The notes beneath the pieces were generated by a model, which ran no database searches, had not been told where the DNA came from, and saw only the letters and a program-made list of their open reading frames with translations. The translations under genes were made by a program, and so were the position numbers. Shown one piece after another: positions 27,384 to 35,891 of a stretch of 64,000 nt of DNA. The stretch covers positions 155,809 to 219,808 of the forward strand of contig NZ_KV917368.1 in NCBI RefSeq assembly GCF_002019605.1, in the 5' to 3' direction. The DNA is from Alkalihalobacterium alkalinitrilicum (lineage in GTDB: Bacteria > Bacillota > Bacilli > Bacillales > Bacillaceae_F). Numbering within the stretch: the first letter of the stretch is position 1; each line of letters begins with the position of its first letter.

Positions 27384-27686
27384 ACACATTCCCTTTCCTA
27401 ATCTTAGTATTTGTATGTAAATGTTCGTGATCTAGGCTATAAAGTTTGGAGGAAATAAGAAAACAAAGAACATGTCAGTTCATAGCTTTTGTCTTTTTAA
27501 ATATTACATTCACTTTTACCTACAGAATTAATATTTTCGATGAACTGGGCAATCGGAAAAGCGAATAAGTTTGTGTAATATGATGAGGGGATATTGTGGA
27601 GTTTCTTTTTTAGCTATGGAAAAAATTAGGGGCGATCCATCCTTAACGAACGAATTTGTGGAATAAGATGGATCTAATGTCGTCAA
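27384..27686. other. Intergenic region with a minus-strand hairpin
   Basis: About 300 bases between two minus-strand genes. An inverted repeat GATCCATC (about 27634) / GATGGATC (about 27666), read on the minus strand, is followed after a few bases by AATTTTTT and is probably the terminator of the 27687 gene. The remainder upstream of degV must hold its promoter; I see nothing else. Confidence 0.4.
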
Positions 27687-28205
27687 CTATTTATAGTCTT
27701 CTAAAAACCGAAGAGATTGTAAGGTGAAGTGGAGAACTTGTTCAAAGTCATTGATTTGATCTTCATTAATTTTTCGTCCGAAGTTTATGTTAATTTTGTT
27801 TTTTAAAATATGATTCGTTGAATATGTATAAGAAATCTCTTGTGAAATAGTAGGGCGATTTTGCCAAATTTCATTTAACATTTTTTCAATTTCAAAGCAA
27901 TCCTTCGTTGTGTCTTGAATATTTGTAAAAAAATTAACCTCAAGCACACATCCAGCTGTTTTATCATCACCATTAATTTTTTCTGTTGCAAAGTCTTGAA
28001 GTGTGGACCTTAGACGAACTTCAGCAATCGGGTATTGGCTTTTAGTTGTTGATGTTTGAAATTGCATCACAAACTCTCTTGCCATTTTAGCAAGATCCGT
28101 TACATCAGATCGATCGGTCACGATAATTTCGTTCGCAAAATCAAGATCATAGATAGCTCCTTCTAAAACCACTTTTAAATTTTCGTAAATAGTGGGATCA
28201 AACAT
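27687..28205 (-). CDS. Hypothetical protein, 172 aa
   Basis: A soluble mixed alpha/beta protein without signal or membrane segment. Notable stretches are FDPTIYENLKVVLEGAIYDLD, VTDLAKMAREFVMQF and GCVLEVNFFTNIQDTTKDCFE. I do not recognise the family. The ATG has AGAGGAG upstream. Monocistronic. Confidence 0.6.
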   Translation of the reverse strand: MFDPTIYENLKVVLEGAIYDLDFANEIIVTDRSDVTDLAKMAREFVMQFQTSTTKSQYPIAEVRLRSTLQDFATEKINGDDKTAGCVLEVNFFTNIQDTTKDCFEIEKMLNEIWQNRPTISQEISYTYSTNHILKNKININFGRKINEDQINDFEQVLHFTLQSLRFLEDYK

Positions 28206-28383
28206 TGGACCACTCCTCTTAGCAATAAACTACTAATAGTTTAACACTTAGTCTGCATTAGCTTAAAATAAGTTTGAAAATAGGAATGGTTTTAATTGAT
28301 ACTATGAGTAGGTGAAGTTGTGACTAAAACGAAGTGCATCTAAAAATAGGATAGTATTCATAATGTAAAAAAAGAGACCTAAA

Positions 28384-28735
28384 ATCAGAATAGGTCATAA
28401 TATTACCATTATAAGGAAGGAGTAGTGCTAAAAATCAGGATAGGCCATGATATTACCAGTATAAGGAAGTGATGAGTGCTAAAAGTTAGGATAGGCTAAT
28501 ATATTACCAATATAAGGAAGCGAAGAGTGCTAAAAGTCAGGATAGCTCATGATATTACCAGTATAAGGAAGGTATGAGTGCTAAAAGTCAGGATAGGCCA
28601 ATATATTACTCAGTATAAGGAAGTGATGAGTGCTAAAAGTCAGGATAGCTCATGGTATTACCAGTATAAGGAAGTGATTAATGTTAAAACTCAAGATAGC
28701 TCCTGTTATATCCAATATCAGGAAGAATTAAGTTC
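28384..28735 (+). repeat. Tandem array of seven 51-bp units (array 1)
   Basis: The landmark TATTACC recurs at 28401, 28451, 28502, 28553, 28604, 28656 and 28707 (TATATCC in the last), so the period is 51 bases (range 50-52). The consensus unit combines AAGGAAGTGATGAGTGCTAA, AAGTCAGGATAGCTCATGA and TATTACCAGTAT. Most units contain stop codons, some in all three plus-strand frames. The last two units join an open frame (28578-28805) ending in a hydrophobic stretch, but without a convincing ribosome binding site. It ends about 110 bases before the patatin gene. It is related to the array at 56033. Confidence 0.9.
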
Positions 28736-28847
28736 AATAAAAAAAGTATTCGTATTTCTACTATTAGTAATAGACAAGCTCTCTAAGAGCTTAAGAGCTA
28801 TTTAAAAAAGAAATAAGTCACGTATATTATAGTATCGAGGTTATGTT

Positions 28848-29696
28848 ATGGAAACAACGGGATTAGTTTTAGAAGGTGGAGGTATGCGCGGTCTGTATAC
28901 AGCTGGTGTTTTAGAGTTTTTCTTAGAACAGAAGCTGTTTTTCCCTTATGTTATTGGGGTATCAGCGGGAGCGTGTATGGGGGCGTCATATGTATCCAAG
29001 CAAAAGGGACGTAATAAGAAAGTTAATATTGGACTTGCCAGGGATCCCCGTTTTCTTTCGTTTCGTAATTTGCTTTTTAAAAGGCAATTGTTTGGTATGG
29101 ATTTTCTTTTTGACGAAATTCCTAACAAAATTGTTCCTTTTGATTATGAAACGTTCAAAAAAGGGCCCGAACAATTTGTAGTGGGGGCGACGGACTGTGA
29201 AACGGGGGAACCACTTTATTTTAACAAACAGCAATATAACAATGATATTTTGACTATCATACGTGCATCAAGTTCTTTACCGTTTGTTGCACCTACTGTA
29301 GCTTATCGGGGGAAAACCTTATTAGATGGTGGCATCATCGATCCGATTCCGATTAGAAAAGCACAGGGAGATGGCTTTAAGAAAAACGTAGTCATTATGA
29401 CAAAAGCCGAAGATTTTAAAAGGAAACCTAGCAGATCTGGGCAGGTCGCAAAACTTCTTTATCGTCGTTATCCTAAGATTAGTGAGCTCCTTGATAAACG
29501 GCATTTAATTTATAATGAAACAGTAGCTTTACTTGAATCACAAGAACAAGAGGGGACCGTTTTTGTTATAAAACCGAGTATAGAAGTTCCTGTCAGTCGA
29601 ATTGAACGGAAGCCAGAGCGGCTATTGGCTTTATATGAGCTAGGATATGAAGATGCAAAAAAACAATATATTAAACTTTTCAATTGGTTGAGTTAA
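28848..29696 (+). CDS. Patatin-like phospholipase family protein
   Basis: A 282-residue patatin-type lipid acyl hydrolase. The oxyanion loop GGGMRG is at about residues 10-15, the nucleophile serine is in GVSAG near 38-42, and the catalytic aspartate is in LLDGGIID near 162. It has no signal peptide and is presumably cytoplasmic or peripherally membrane-bound, hydrolysing phospholipid or lysophospholipid; the substrate is unknown. The ATG has GAGG 7 bases upstream. Confidence 0.88.
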   Translation: METTGLVLEGGGMRGLYTAGVLEFFLEQKLFFPYVIGVSAGACMGASYVSKQKGRNKKVNIGLARDPRFLSFRNLLFKRQLFGMDFLFDEIPNKIVPFDYETFKKGPEQFVVGATDCETGEPLYFNKQQYNNDILTIIRASSSLPFVAPTVAYRGKTLLDGGIIDPIPIRKAQGDGFKKNVVIMTKAEDFKRKPSRSGQVAKLLYRRYPKISELLDKRHLIYNETVALLESQEQEGTVFVIKPSIEVPVSRIERKPERLLALYELGYEDAKKQYIKLFNWLS

Positions 29697-29795
29697 CTTC
29701 TGCTAACTAGTGATGATTGGAAAAAAGTTCCACGAACAAAAAATGGCATGAAAGGGATAATAATAAGGAGAACTCAAGAAGGGAAGTGTTTCTTC

Positions 29796-30461
29796 ATGTC
29801 ATTAGAGTGGTTTGATCGAGTATGTGGAGAGTTACAAGACTATATGGAGTCTATTTGTGAAGAATATGATGAGATGGGGCATATTACCGTTGATCGAGCT
29901 GCTAAGCACCCAAGGATCGAATGTTTTGTTGAAATGGAAGATGATGAGCGAGAGTTTTTTTGCACACTTTTTTTTGACCCGCATAATGAAGAATTTTACA
30001 TTGAAGAGTTTGATATCGATGCGGAACAAACGTCTAGAACTCTCCTTCCTGATATCGAGGACATCATTGAAGCTGTTCACGAATCATTCCATGACTATTT
30101 AGATGAATTTGAATTCGTTGAGGAAATAGATGAGGCAGAAGAAGATGATACCGTACTTCTTGAAGAAGCTGGTGAGCTCATTGATGATGAAGATGATTAT
30201 GATGAAATTGTTGTCGACGTAGAGTGGACGACACCTGAGGTTATGGCTTATACGTACATGGATGAAGTAGAAGTATCCTATCAATTTGGTGTGATCCATG
30301 ATACAGGGGACGGAATTCTCCGACGCGTAAACAGAATTAAAACAGAAGACAACGAGCTTTTAGAGGATGAAAGTAACTTTATTTTTAGTAAAGAAGAAGC
30401 TGGAACGATTATTGAACTCATTGAAGATAATATGGAAGCGTTGGATGGCTTCGATATGTAG
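29796..30461 (+). CDS. Hypothetical highly acidic protein, 221 aa
   Basis: A soluble, very Asp/Glu-rich protein, with a run of acidic residues near 110-140 (FEFVEEIDEAEEDDTVLLEE). The reading frame starts at 29748, but no ribosome binding site supports that ATG; the ATG at 29796 follows AGGGAAG by about 10 bases. No family recognised. A good terminator follows. Confidence 0.6.
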   Translation: MSLEWFDRVCGELQDYMESICEEYDEMGHITVDRAAKHPRIECFVEMEDDEREFFCTLFFDPHNEEFYIEEFDIDAEQTSRTLLPDIEDIIEAVHESFHDYLDEFEFVEEIDEAEEDDTVLLEEAGELIDDEDDYDEIVVDVEWTTPEVMAYTYMDEVEVSYQFGVIHDTGDGILRRVNRIKTEDNELLEDESNFIFSKEEAGTIIELIEDNMEALDGFDM

Positions 30462-30471
30462 TTGGTTACAT

Positions 30472-30513
30472 AGCACTTTCTCTAGACTAGAAGTTCAGAG
30501 AAGGTGCTTTTTT
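30472..30513 (+). terminator. Terminator after the acidic protein gene
   Basis: A stem AGCACTTTCTCT / AGAGAAGGTGCT with one G-T pair and a loop of about 15 bases, followed by TTTTTTG. Confidence 0.8.
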
Positions 30514-30592
30514 GATGTCAATGGGAGAAAACTTATCCGCTGAATATCCTCTTATAAAATAGTACCTTTAAAAAAATAAGGAGGCTAACTAC

Positions 30593-31171
30593 TTGGATAA
30601 AAAAATCGTAGAACTCGTAAGTGACGAACTAAAAGAACGTACAAATATTGAAATAGATAATGTAACGTTTACAAAAAAATTCCGTTCAGCAACGGCAGAA
30701 GCATGGTATGTTTTACTGAAAAATTACAAAGATCCTAAAACTGGAGGTGCGACTGGGAAAGCGATCATTCACTATGACCTTCAGGGTAATCGTGATATAT
30801 TTATAAATACTACGATTATTTTTGATGATCCAAGACTTTATCCCGCAACAACTGGCAGTAATACCCCCACTTCAAGACTTCGAGGAATCAAAGAAAAATA
30901 AGTGGGGGATAAACTGCCAGTAAGTGCCCGATTGGTTCAACTAACCACCAGTGGGGGATAGGAAAACCCAGCACTGATGGAAGTTTCACTTGATCAAAAT
31001 GAACTTCAACCTCTTGTCTATGCTATTTGTGATGAAATAGTCAACGGAATTGTTGGCTATGCGAACACATTATTAGCTGTACATGCAGGTGTAAATTCTT
31101 ATGAAGCACAGAATACGTCAGATAGAAAATTTTTGTTGGAGATGATCCTATGGAGAAGCATGAACAGATAA
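30593..31171 (+). pseudogene. Hypothetical ~141-aa protein gene split by a bcr1-like insertion
   Basis: A TTG start behind AAGGAGG reads a globular protein (IVELVSDELKERTNIEID, TFTKKFRSATAEAWYVLLKN, FINTTIIFDDPRLY). At 30837 the bcr1-like element begins and the frame runs into its stop at 30899. Deleting 30842-30994 (element plus one 5-bp duplication, 153 bases) joins PRLY directly and in frame to QNELQPLVYAICDEIVNGI through LEMILWRSMNR, TAA at 31169. The restored gene would overlap the start of the HD gene by 22 bases, as in a tight operon. Family not recognised. The inserted copy keeps the same phase but carries internal stops. Confidence 0.8.
30837..30994 (+). repeat. bcr1-like modular hairpin element, copy 3 (inside a gene)
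   Basis: TTTAT at 30837-30841 and a one-base variant TTGAT at 30990-30994. Module A has a stem ACTGGCAGT-AAT-ACCCCCACTT paired with AAGTGGGGGAT-AA-ACTGCCAGT; module B has a stem from ACCACCAGTG to CACTGATGG. It is the copy closest to the consensus together with copy 1. Confidence 0.85.
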
Positions 31172-31797
31172 AACAAACTGAAAACTTTGTACATAATGAA
31201 TTAACTGGTGAGGCGAGTGGACATGACTGGTGGCATATTTATCGAGTCACAAAGCTTGCCAAAAAGATGGCAGTAGTAGAAGAAGCAGACCTCTTTATTT
31301 GCGAAATGGCCGCACTTCTTCATGATATTGCAGATGAAAAGTTGAATGATAGCGAAGAAGCAGGATTAAAAAAAGTAGAGGATTGGTTAAACGAAATAAA
31401 TGTAGAAGAAAAGGATATAACACATATTATGGAAATCATCGCTTCGATGTCTTTTAAAGGGGGCGGACAACCTCCAGTAAGGACGTTAGAAGGGAAAGTT
31501 GTTCAAGATGCCGACCGACTTGATGCCCTCGGAGCGATTGGGATTGCAAGAACGTTCACTTTTGGAGGGGCAAAGGGGAATATTATTTATGACCCTTCTG
31601 TTAAACCTAGAGAAGGTATGAGTAAAGAAGAATATCAAAAAAGAGATAATACGGCTGTAAATCATTTTTATGAGAAGTTATTAAAGTTAAAAGATTTAAT
31701 GAATACTTCCTACGGTAAACAACTAGCAGAAGCTCGCCATCATTTCATGGAACAATTTCTAGACCATTTTTATAAAGAGTGGGAAGGCGAGCGTTAG
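31150..31797 (+). CDS. HD-domain phosphohydrolase
   Basis: A 215-residue HD-superfamily protein. Metal ligands are the His of GHDWWHIYRV near residue 25-30, the HD pair in ALLHDIADEK near 56-57, and the distal D in VQDADRLDALGAIG near 118. It resembles the bacterial YedJ/YpgQ group of small HD phosphohydrolases, some of which hydrolyse nucleotides; the substrate is not known. GGAG is 9 bases before the ATG. It was probably coupled to the now-broken upstream gene. Its stop overlaps the stop of the convergent gene by 3 bases. Confidence 0.85.
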   Translation: MEKHEQIKQTENFVHNELTGEASGHDWWHIYRVTKLAKKMAVVEEADLFICEMAALLHDIADEKLNDSEEAGLKKVEDWLNEINVEEKDITHIMEIIASMSFKGGGQPPVRTLEGKVVQDADRLDALGAIGIARTFTFGGAKGNIIYDPSVKPREGMSKEEYQKRDNTAVNHFYEKLLKLKDLMNTSYGKQLAEARHHFMEQFLDHFYKEWEGER

Positions 31798-31810
31798 TTT
31801 TGACGCTCGC
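31787..31810. other. Hairpin spanning two overlapping convergent stop codons
   Basis: The arms GCGAGCG (31787-31793) and CGCTCGC (31804-31810) flank a 10-base loop that holds both stop codons (TAG at 31795-31797 on plus; TTA, read as TAA on minus, at 31794-31796). No T-tract follows, so it is not a typical terminator. Confidence 0.5.
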
Positions 31811-32795
31811 GACGACCTTCGTACTCAACTAACAAATGATAGATAGCTAGGATTTCATAAGCAACGGTTGTGCTTTTGGACAAAATTTCCTCTTTATCTC
31901 GATGATCATAAATGAGTGAATAAAGTAGTGACCTTACATTGGACTCAATATGATGATCCATAATTCTTTTTTCATACGCTTCTTTAATATGTAACCATGC
32001 TTTTTGTAGAATAGCTTTATCTTCTTTTGGCATGGATTGCTGTTCAGAAACGGATAAAATATCTCCAATATGGAAAGAAACTTTATGTAATAAATCAATT
32101 TGTAGTTCTAGGTCGTAAAGAGTTTTAGCATTTGCGACATTTCGTTTACGGTACCTTAAGTCTTCACGCTGTAGTCGTATTGTTTCATTCGTCCGTTCAA
32201 TCCCTTTACTTAAACGTTCAAAACGGATTTTCAGAACTTGCCGATTGCGATCTTTCGTTAATTGATATTGCAAGGTATCTTCAATTAGCTCAATGGTTTC
32301 AGTAAACAGTTTGTGGCAATCCGCTGTTATTTCCTTCATAAAATTAGGAGGCCAAATAATTAAATTAACAAGAGTCGAAACGACAATTCCTATTGAAGTT
32401 GTTGCAATTCGTATTAAAAAAGCAATGAAAAAACTTTCAGAAGTCATCGGGATCATGGCAATGGCCGTTAATGTCGCAACTAAAATGGCATCATCCCAAC
32501 GTAGTTTGTGGCAAATGTAAATAGTGAAAAAAGCTGATAGGGCAAATGTTAGTGGTACATTTCCAAATAAAAAATCAAAGCTCATCGCAATAGCAGCACC
32601 TATCGCAGCTGCAGGAAGTCGAATTTTTCCCTTTTGAATTGAAGCATGAACAGTCGGTTCAACAGTAACAATCGCTGCGATGACAGCAAAAACAACCGGC
32701 CAATCAAGCCACTGGCAAATTAAAGCTGTTAAAAAAACAGCGATTCCTGTTTTTAATAGGCGTTTTCCAAGAAATGATTGAATCCAACTAGTCAT
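31794..32795 (-). CDS. Aromatic acid exporter family (FUSC-like) membrane protein
   Basis: A 333-residue protein. The N-terminal half has about six hydrophobic segments beginning GIAVFLTALICQWLDWPVVFAVIAAIVTVEPTV, a signature of the ArAE/FUSC family. The C-terminal half is a soluble helical domain of the DUF939 C-terminal type (TVELIEDTL, ERTNETIRLQREDLRYRKRN). It is presumed to export small aromatic acids; unproven. Convergent with the HD gene. Confidence 0.85.
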   Translation of the reverse strand: MTSWIQSFLGKRLLKTGIAVFLTALICQWLDWPVVFAVIAAIVTVEPTVHASIQKGKIRLPAAAIGAAIAMSFDFLFGNVPLTFALSAFFTIYICHKLRWDDAILVATLTAIAMIPMTSESFFIAFLIRIATTSIGIVVSTLVNLIIWPPNFMKEITADCHKLFTETIELIEDTLQYQLTKDRNRQVLKIRFERLSKGIERTNETIRLQREDLRYRKRNVANAKTLYDLELQIDLLHKVSFHIGDILSVSEQQSMPKEDKAILQKAWLHIKEAYEKRIMDHHIESNVRSLLYSLIYDHRDKEEILSKSTTVAYEILAIYHLLVEYEGRRERQN

Positions 32796-32839
32796 AACAA
32801 TTCTCCGAATTATTTGTCTTTATATCATTGTAGTCCTAT

Positions 32840-33685
32840 TCAATCTTTTTTTACAGTGCTTATCCACTTTTTAATGAATTGAATTTCGTTTTCATGAATG
32901 TTTGGTTCATCATTAGGTGTCTCAAGAATAAGAGGGATTTCTTTTATGAAAGGTGTGGAAAGGAAATCCTGCCACTGCTCTTTGGTTATATGACCATTAA
33001 TAATGCTGGCGTGACGGTCTTTTCTTGAGGCATAGGGATATTTAGAGTTGTTAAAATGAATGGCTTTTAAATGAGCAAAATAATCCAATTCCATACCTCT
33101 CACTAATAAATCTTTCCAGTTATCCCCATCCCATAAACCACTCGCAAAAGCATGACAAGTATCAAAGCAAAAACCAATTTTTTCTGGGTAGTCTGAAAGA
33201 TTGCGGATTTGCACCATTTCTTCAAACGTAAGACCCATTTCAGTACCAGCACCAGCGTTATTTTCGATGAGTAGTAATGTACTTCCCTCCCAATTGATTA
33301 GGATCTGATCTAGCATTTTAATCATTTTTTGGTATCCTTCTAAAGGTTCAAGTTTTTTTGTGGTCCCAAAGTGTACAACGATGCCAACCGAATTACATGC
33401 TTCGGCAATTTCTAAGTCGTTTTTTACAGAAGCTACTATTAACTCTTCTTCGTCTTTGGTTTCTGGTATCAGCTTAGTAGGATAAGGAGTGTGAGCAATT
33501 GACCTTATATCGTGTTTCATACAAAATTGGGCACATTGCTTCGCATCATCGATATCAAAATTTTTTACTTTAAGACTACGAGGGTTTTTCGGGAAGTATT
33601 GAAAGGCAGAAGCTCCAATGCTATGGGCTGTTTTGGCAGCTGAAAAATACCCGTTCCGTATACTAATATGACTCCCAACATACAT
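32840..33685 (-). CDS. nfo: Endonuclease IV (deoxyribonuclease IV)
   Basis: A 281-residue apurinic/apyrimidinic endonuclease of the Nfo TIM-barrel family. The zinc-ligand motifs are visible in order: GSHISIRNGY, AHTPYP, VVHFGTTK, LLIENNAGAGTEMG, GFCFDTCHAFASG, AIHFNNSK, KDRHASIINGHI and LILETPND. It incises DNA 5' to abasic sites. The start at 33685 follows AGGTGA by 5 bases; the upstream open frame lacks a site. It is 14 bases downstream of a Fpg/Nei-type glycosylase gene, so both base-excision steps are in one transcript. Confidence 0.9.
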   Translation of the reverse strand: MYVGSHISIRNGYFSAAKTAHSIGASAFQYFPKNPRSLKVKNFDIDDAKQCAQFCMKHDIRSIAHTPYPTKLIPETKDEEELIVASVKNDLEIAEACNSVGIVVHFGTTKKLEPLEGYQKMIKMLDQILINWEGSTLLLIENNAGAGTEMGLTFEEMVQIRNLSDYPEKIGFCFDTCHAFASGLWDGDNWKDLLVRGMELDYFAHLKAIHFNNSKYPYASRKDRHASIINGHITKEQWQDFLSTPFIKEIPLILETPNDEPNIHENEIQFIKKWISTVKKD

Positions 33686-33699
33686 AAAAATCACCTGCT

Positions 33700-34503
33700 T
33701 TATAATTGGCAAATTCGACAGTAAAACGTCTTTTTTGAAGACACGTGTTCTAATATGATAGGGGTATTACATCTTGGGCAAGGTTGACCTTCTTTATCGT
33801 AGACAAGTGTTCTGTAACCCCCAGTTAATGGATCGTTATTTGTGAATGGAGAATCCATATAACCTCCTTGCTGAATTCCTGATTGAAGGATTGTAATTAT
33901 AGAATGATACAAATTTTTAGTTTGCAATTCATTTAAATCGTTAAATTTATTAGTTGGTTTAAGCTTTGCTTGAAAGCAAATTTCATCAGAATAGCAATTG
34001 CCGATTCCTGCAAGAAATGACTGATTAATTAATGTTGTTTTTAACATTCCCCTACGAGAAGCGATAAGCTGTAAAAATGAGTCGTAAGTAAAGTTTGGAT
34101 CTAATGGCTCTTGACCAATTTCGCTTAACTTTCCTTGTAATTGTTGCGGATTTAATAAATGCAAATAGCCAAGTCGAAGTCCAATGAAATAAAGATTTCC
34201 TTCTGGAAATGACAGGATGACTTGTTTGGTCCGATCTGGTTCATCTTGTTCGTTACCGAAGTAAATCCAACCTCCTAACATTAAATGAAGGAGCAAATTC
34301 ATTCCTGAATCGAGTTCAAATATTAAGTGTTTTGCCCTTCGTTTCACTTGAAGTACTTTCTTATTTAGAAGCTGTTGCTGAAAAGGTTCTACGTTGATAT
34401 TAATTGTTTTTTCACGATTGACAATAACATGGGATATGACATTTCCACTTATTTTTTCGTTGAGTAACTTTTTATATGTTTCCATTTCAGGTAATTCTGG
34501 CAT
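33700..34503 (-). CDS. Fpg/Nei-type DNA glycosylase/AP lyase
   Basis: A 267-residue formamidopyrimidine-DNA glycosylase family member. After Met it begins PELPEMETY, giving the catalytic N-terminal proline and Glu3. The conserved lysine is in RRAKHLIFEL near residue 57, the H2TH motif includes FLAGIGNCYSDEICF, and the C-terminal zinc finger is CPRCN with FYCRICQL. The finger has Lys where the standard R of G-R-x-T-F appears, so it may be a second, Nei-like paralogue rather than MutM itself. Start at 34503 because GGAG lies 7 bases upstream and the Pro must be residue 2. Likely operon with nfo. Confidence 0.85.
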   Translation of the reverse strand: MPELPEMETYKKLLNEKISGNVISHVIVNREKTININVEPFQQQLLNKKVLQVKRRAKHLIFELDSGMNLLLHLMLGGWIYFGNEQDEPDRTKQVILSFPEGNLYFIGLRLGYLHLLNPQQLQGKLSEIGQEPLDPNFTYDSFLQLIASRRGMLKTTLINQSFLAGIGNCYSDEICFQAKLKPTNKFNDLNELQTKNLYHSIITILQSGIQQGGYMDSPFTNNDPLTGGYRTLVYDKEGQPCPRCNTPIILEHVSSKKTFYCRICQL

Positions 34504-34774
34504 AAGTAAACTCCTTTCGCTTGCCTCTATAGTATTTGAAAGGGGTTCACTTTTTATAAAAAAGGATGGAAAGAGAAATCGTACTTTAAAATGATGTTTA
34601 TTGGTGAAATCCGACAAAATTTGTAGAAAATTAATGAAAAATATTACTTGAATAATCAGAAAAGTCTATATATAGTTAACAATTGACAGACTTTTCGGTT
34701 TGCCGACTTTTTATTTAAAAGAATTTACGTAAAATGACCAAAATTAACGGAGTTTATGGAAGGGAGATACGGAT

Positions 34775-35542
34775 ATGAGTTTATTTGATTTAAGTGGAAA
34801 AACAGCAATCATAACTGGTGCAGGCAGAGGAATTGGGAGGAGTATTGCTTTAGGTTTAGCGGATGCTGGTAGCCAAGTAGTGATTTGTAGTAGAACAACA
34901 GAAGAGTTAGAAGAAGTAGCTGAAGAAATCAAAAGGAAAAATCGCGAAGTAGAAATTGTACCATGCGATATTACGATTCCAAGTGATATTGATCGAGTAG
35001 TAGAACGGGCAAAAGAACGTTTCGGAAAAATAGATATCCTTATTAATAATGCTGGAATTACTGTCAAAAAGCCTGCTGAAGAGTATACAATAGACGATTG
35101 GAACAAAATTATTGCAGTTAATTTAACTGGCGTTTTTCTTTTTGCTCAAAAGGTAGGAATCGAAATGCTAGCTCAGCAGCAAGGTACAATTATTAATATC
35201 TCTTCAATTGCTTCAAAAACTGCTATTACTAATTCTATTGCGTATGGAGCTAGTAAAGGTGGGGTGAATATGATTACGAAAACACTCGCATCAGAATGGG
35301 CTACAAGAGGAGTACGTGTTAATGGAATTGCCCCAGCATATATTGAAACTCCATTAGTGAAAAATATAAAAGATACTAAACCAGAATTTGTAGAAAATAT
35401 TGAGCAAAGAACCCCGATGAACCGCTTAGGAAAGCCAGACGAAATTGTAGGAGCTGCCGTATTTCTAGCGTCAGAAGCTTCATCTTATATGACTGGTGAA
35501 ACTATTTTTCTAGATGGTGGTTGGACGGCTATTGGAATGTAA
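34775..35542 (+). CDS. SDR family oxidoreductase
   Basis: A 255-residue classical short-chain dehydrogenase. Cofactor motif TGAGRGIG is at 14-21, NNAG at 91-94, the catalytic Ser is in NISSIAS (143-144), and Tyr157 and Lys161 are in AYGASKGG. A C-terminal DGGW motif is present. It is similar in style to gluconate 5-dehydrogenase, KduD and FabG groups; the substrate cannot be assigned. AAGGGAG precedes the ATG by 8 bases. Monocistronic with a terminator. Confidence 0.85.
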   Translation: MSLFDLSGKTAIITGAGRGIGRSIALGLADAGSQVVICSRTTEELEEVAEEIKRKNREVEIVPCDITIPSDIDRVVERAKERFGKIDILINNAGITVKKPAEEYTIDDWNKIIAVNLTGVFLFAQKVGIEMLAQQQGTIINISSIASKTAITNSIAYGASKGGVNMITKTLASEWATRGVRVNGIAPAYIETPLVKNIKDTKPEFVENIEQRTPMNRLGKPDEIVGAAVFLASEASSYMTGETIFLDGGWTAIGM

Positions 35543-35648
35543 TAAATAAAATAGGAAAGTATAAGATATTTCCTAAACGTAGTGTTCCTTGCCGTAAATT
35601 TTCTAAATGGGCTCTAATTATAACGTTTTTTAAAGGTGGATATTTATT

Positions 35649-35690
35649 AGATGTCTGACGCTAAGACGTTATAGTCAGGCATCTTTCCTG
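35649..35690 (+). terminator. Terminator after the SDR gene
   Basis: A stem AGATGTCTGAC / GTCAGGCATCT with a loop of about 14 bases, followed by TTCCTG. The T-tract is short. Confidence 0.55.
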
Positions 35691-35816
35691 ATAACTATGG
35701 ATAGTTGTCTCTTTTATAAACCGCTTTTAAACAGGGATCGTTTATATTCTTTCATTAAGATAAAAAAACATCCAAGGGTAATTATCGAGGCCACTGAAAA
35801 AGTACCTGAAATAATA

Positions 35817-35862
35817 AAAGATATAGCACCTCAATTATTTGAGAGTGCTATATCTTTTTTGC
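35817..35862 (+). terminator. Internal terminator at the left end of the IS
   Basis: A stem AAAAGATATAGCAC / GTGCTATATCTTTT with a loop of about 15 bases. It lies between the left repeat and the transposase start and would block read-through transcription from outside. A downstream TGTATAAT may provide the transposase -10. Confidence 0.75.
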
Positions 35863-35891
35863 TGTATAATTAAAATATCAAATTTGAGTGG

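Noticed and set aside
28384-28735. CRISPR array
   Set aside because: The repeats are contiguous 51-bp units with no unique spacers, no conserved palindromic repeat of CRISPR length and no cas genes nearby.
28578-28805. 75-aa protein covering the end of array 1
   Set aside because: It consists mainly of repeat sequence that is interrupted by stops in the other units, and lacks a proper ribosome binding site; treated as fortuitously open.
30099-30299. Minus-strand ORF opposite the acidic protein
   Set aside because: Ile/Phe-rich shadow of a Glu/Asp-rich gene on the plus strand.
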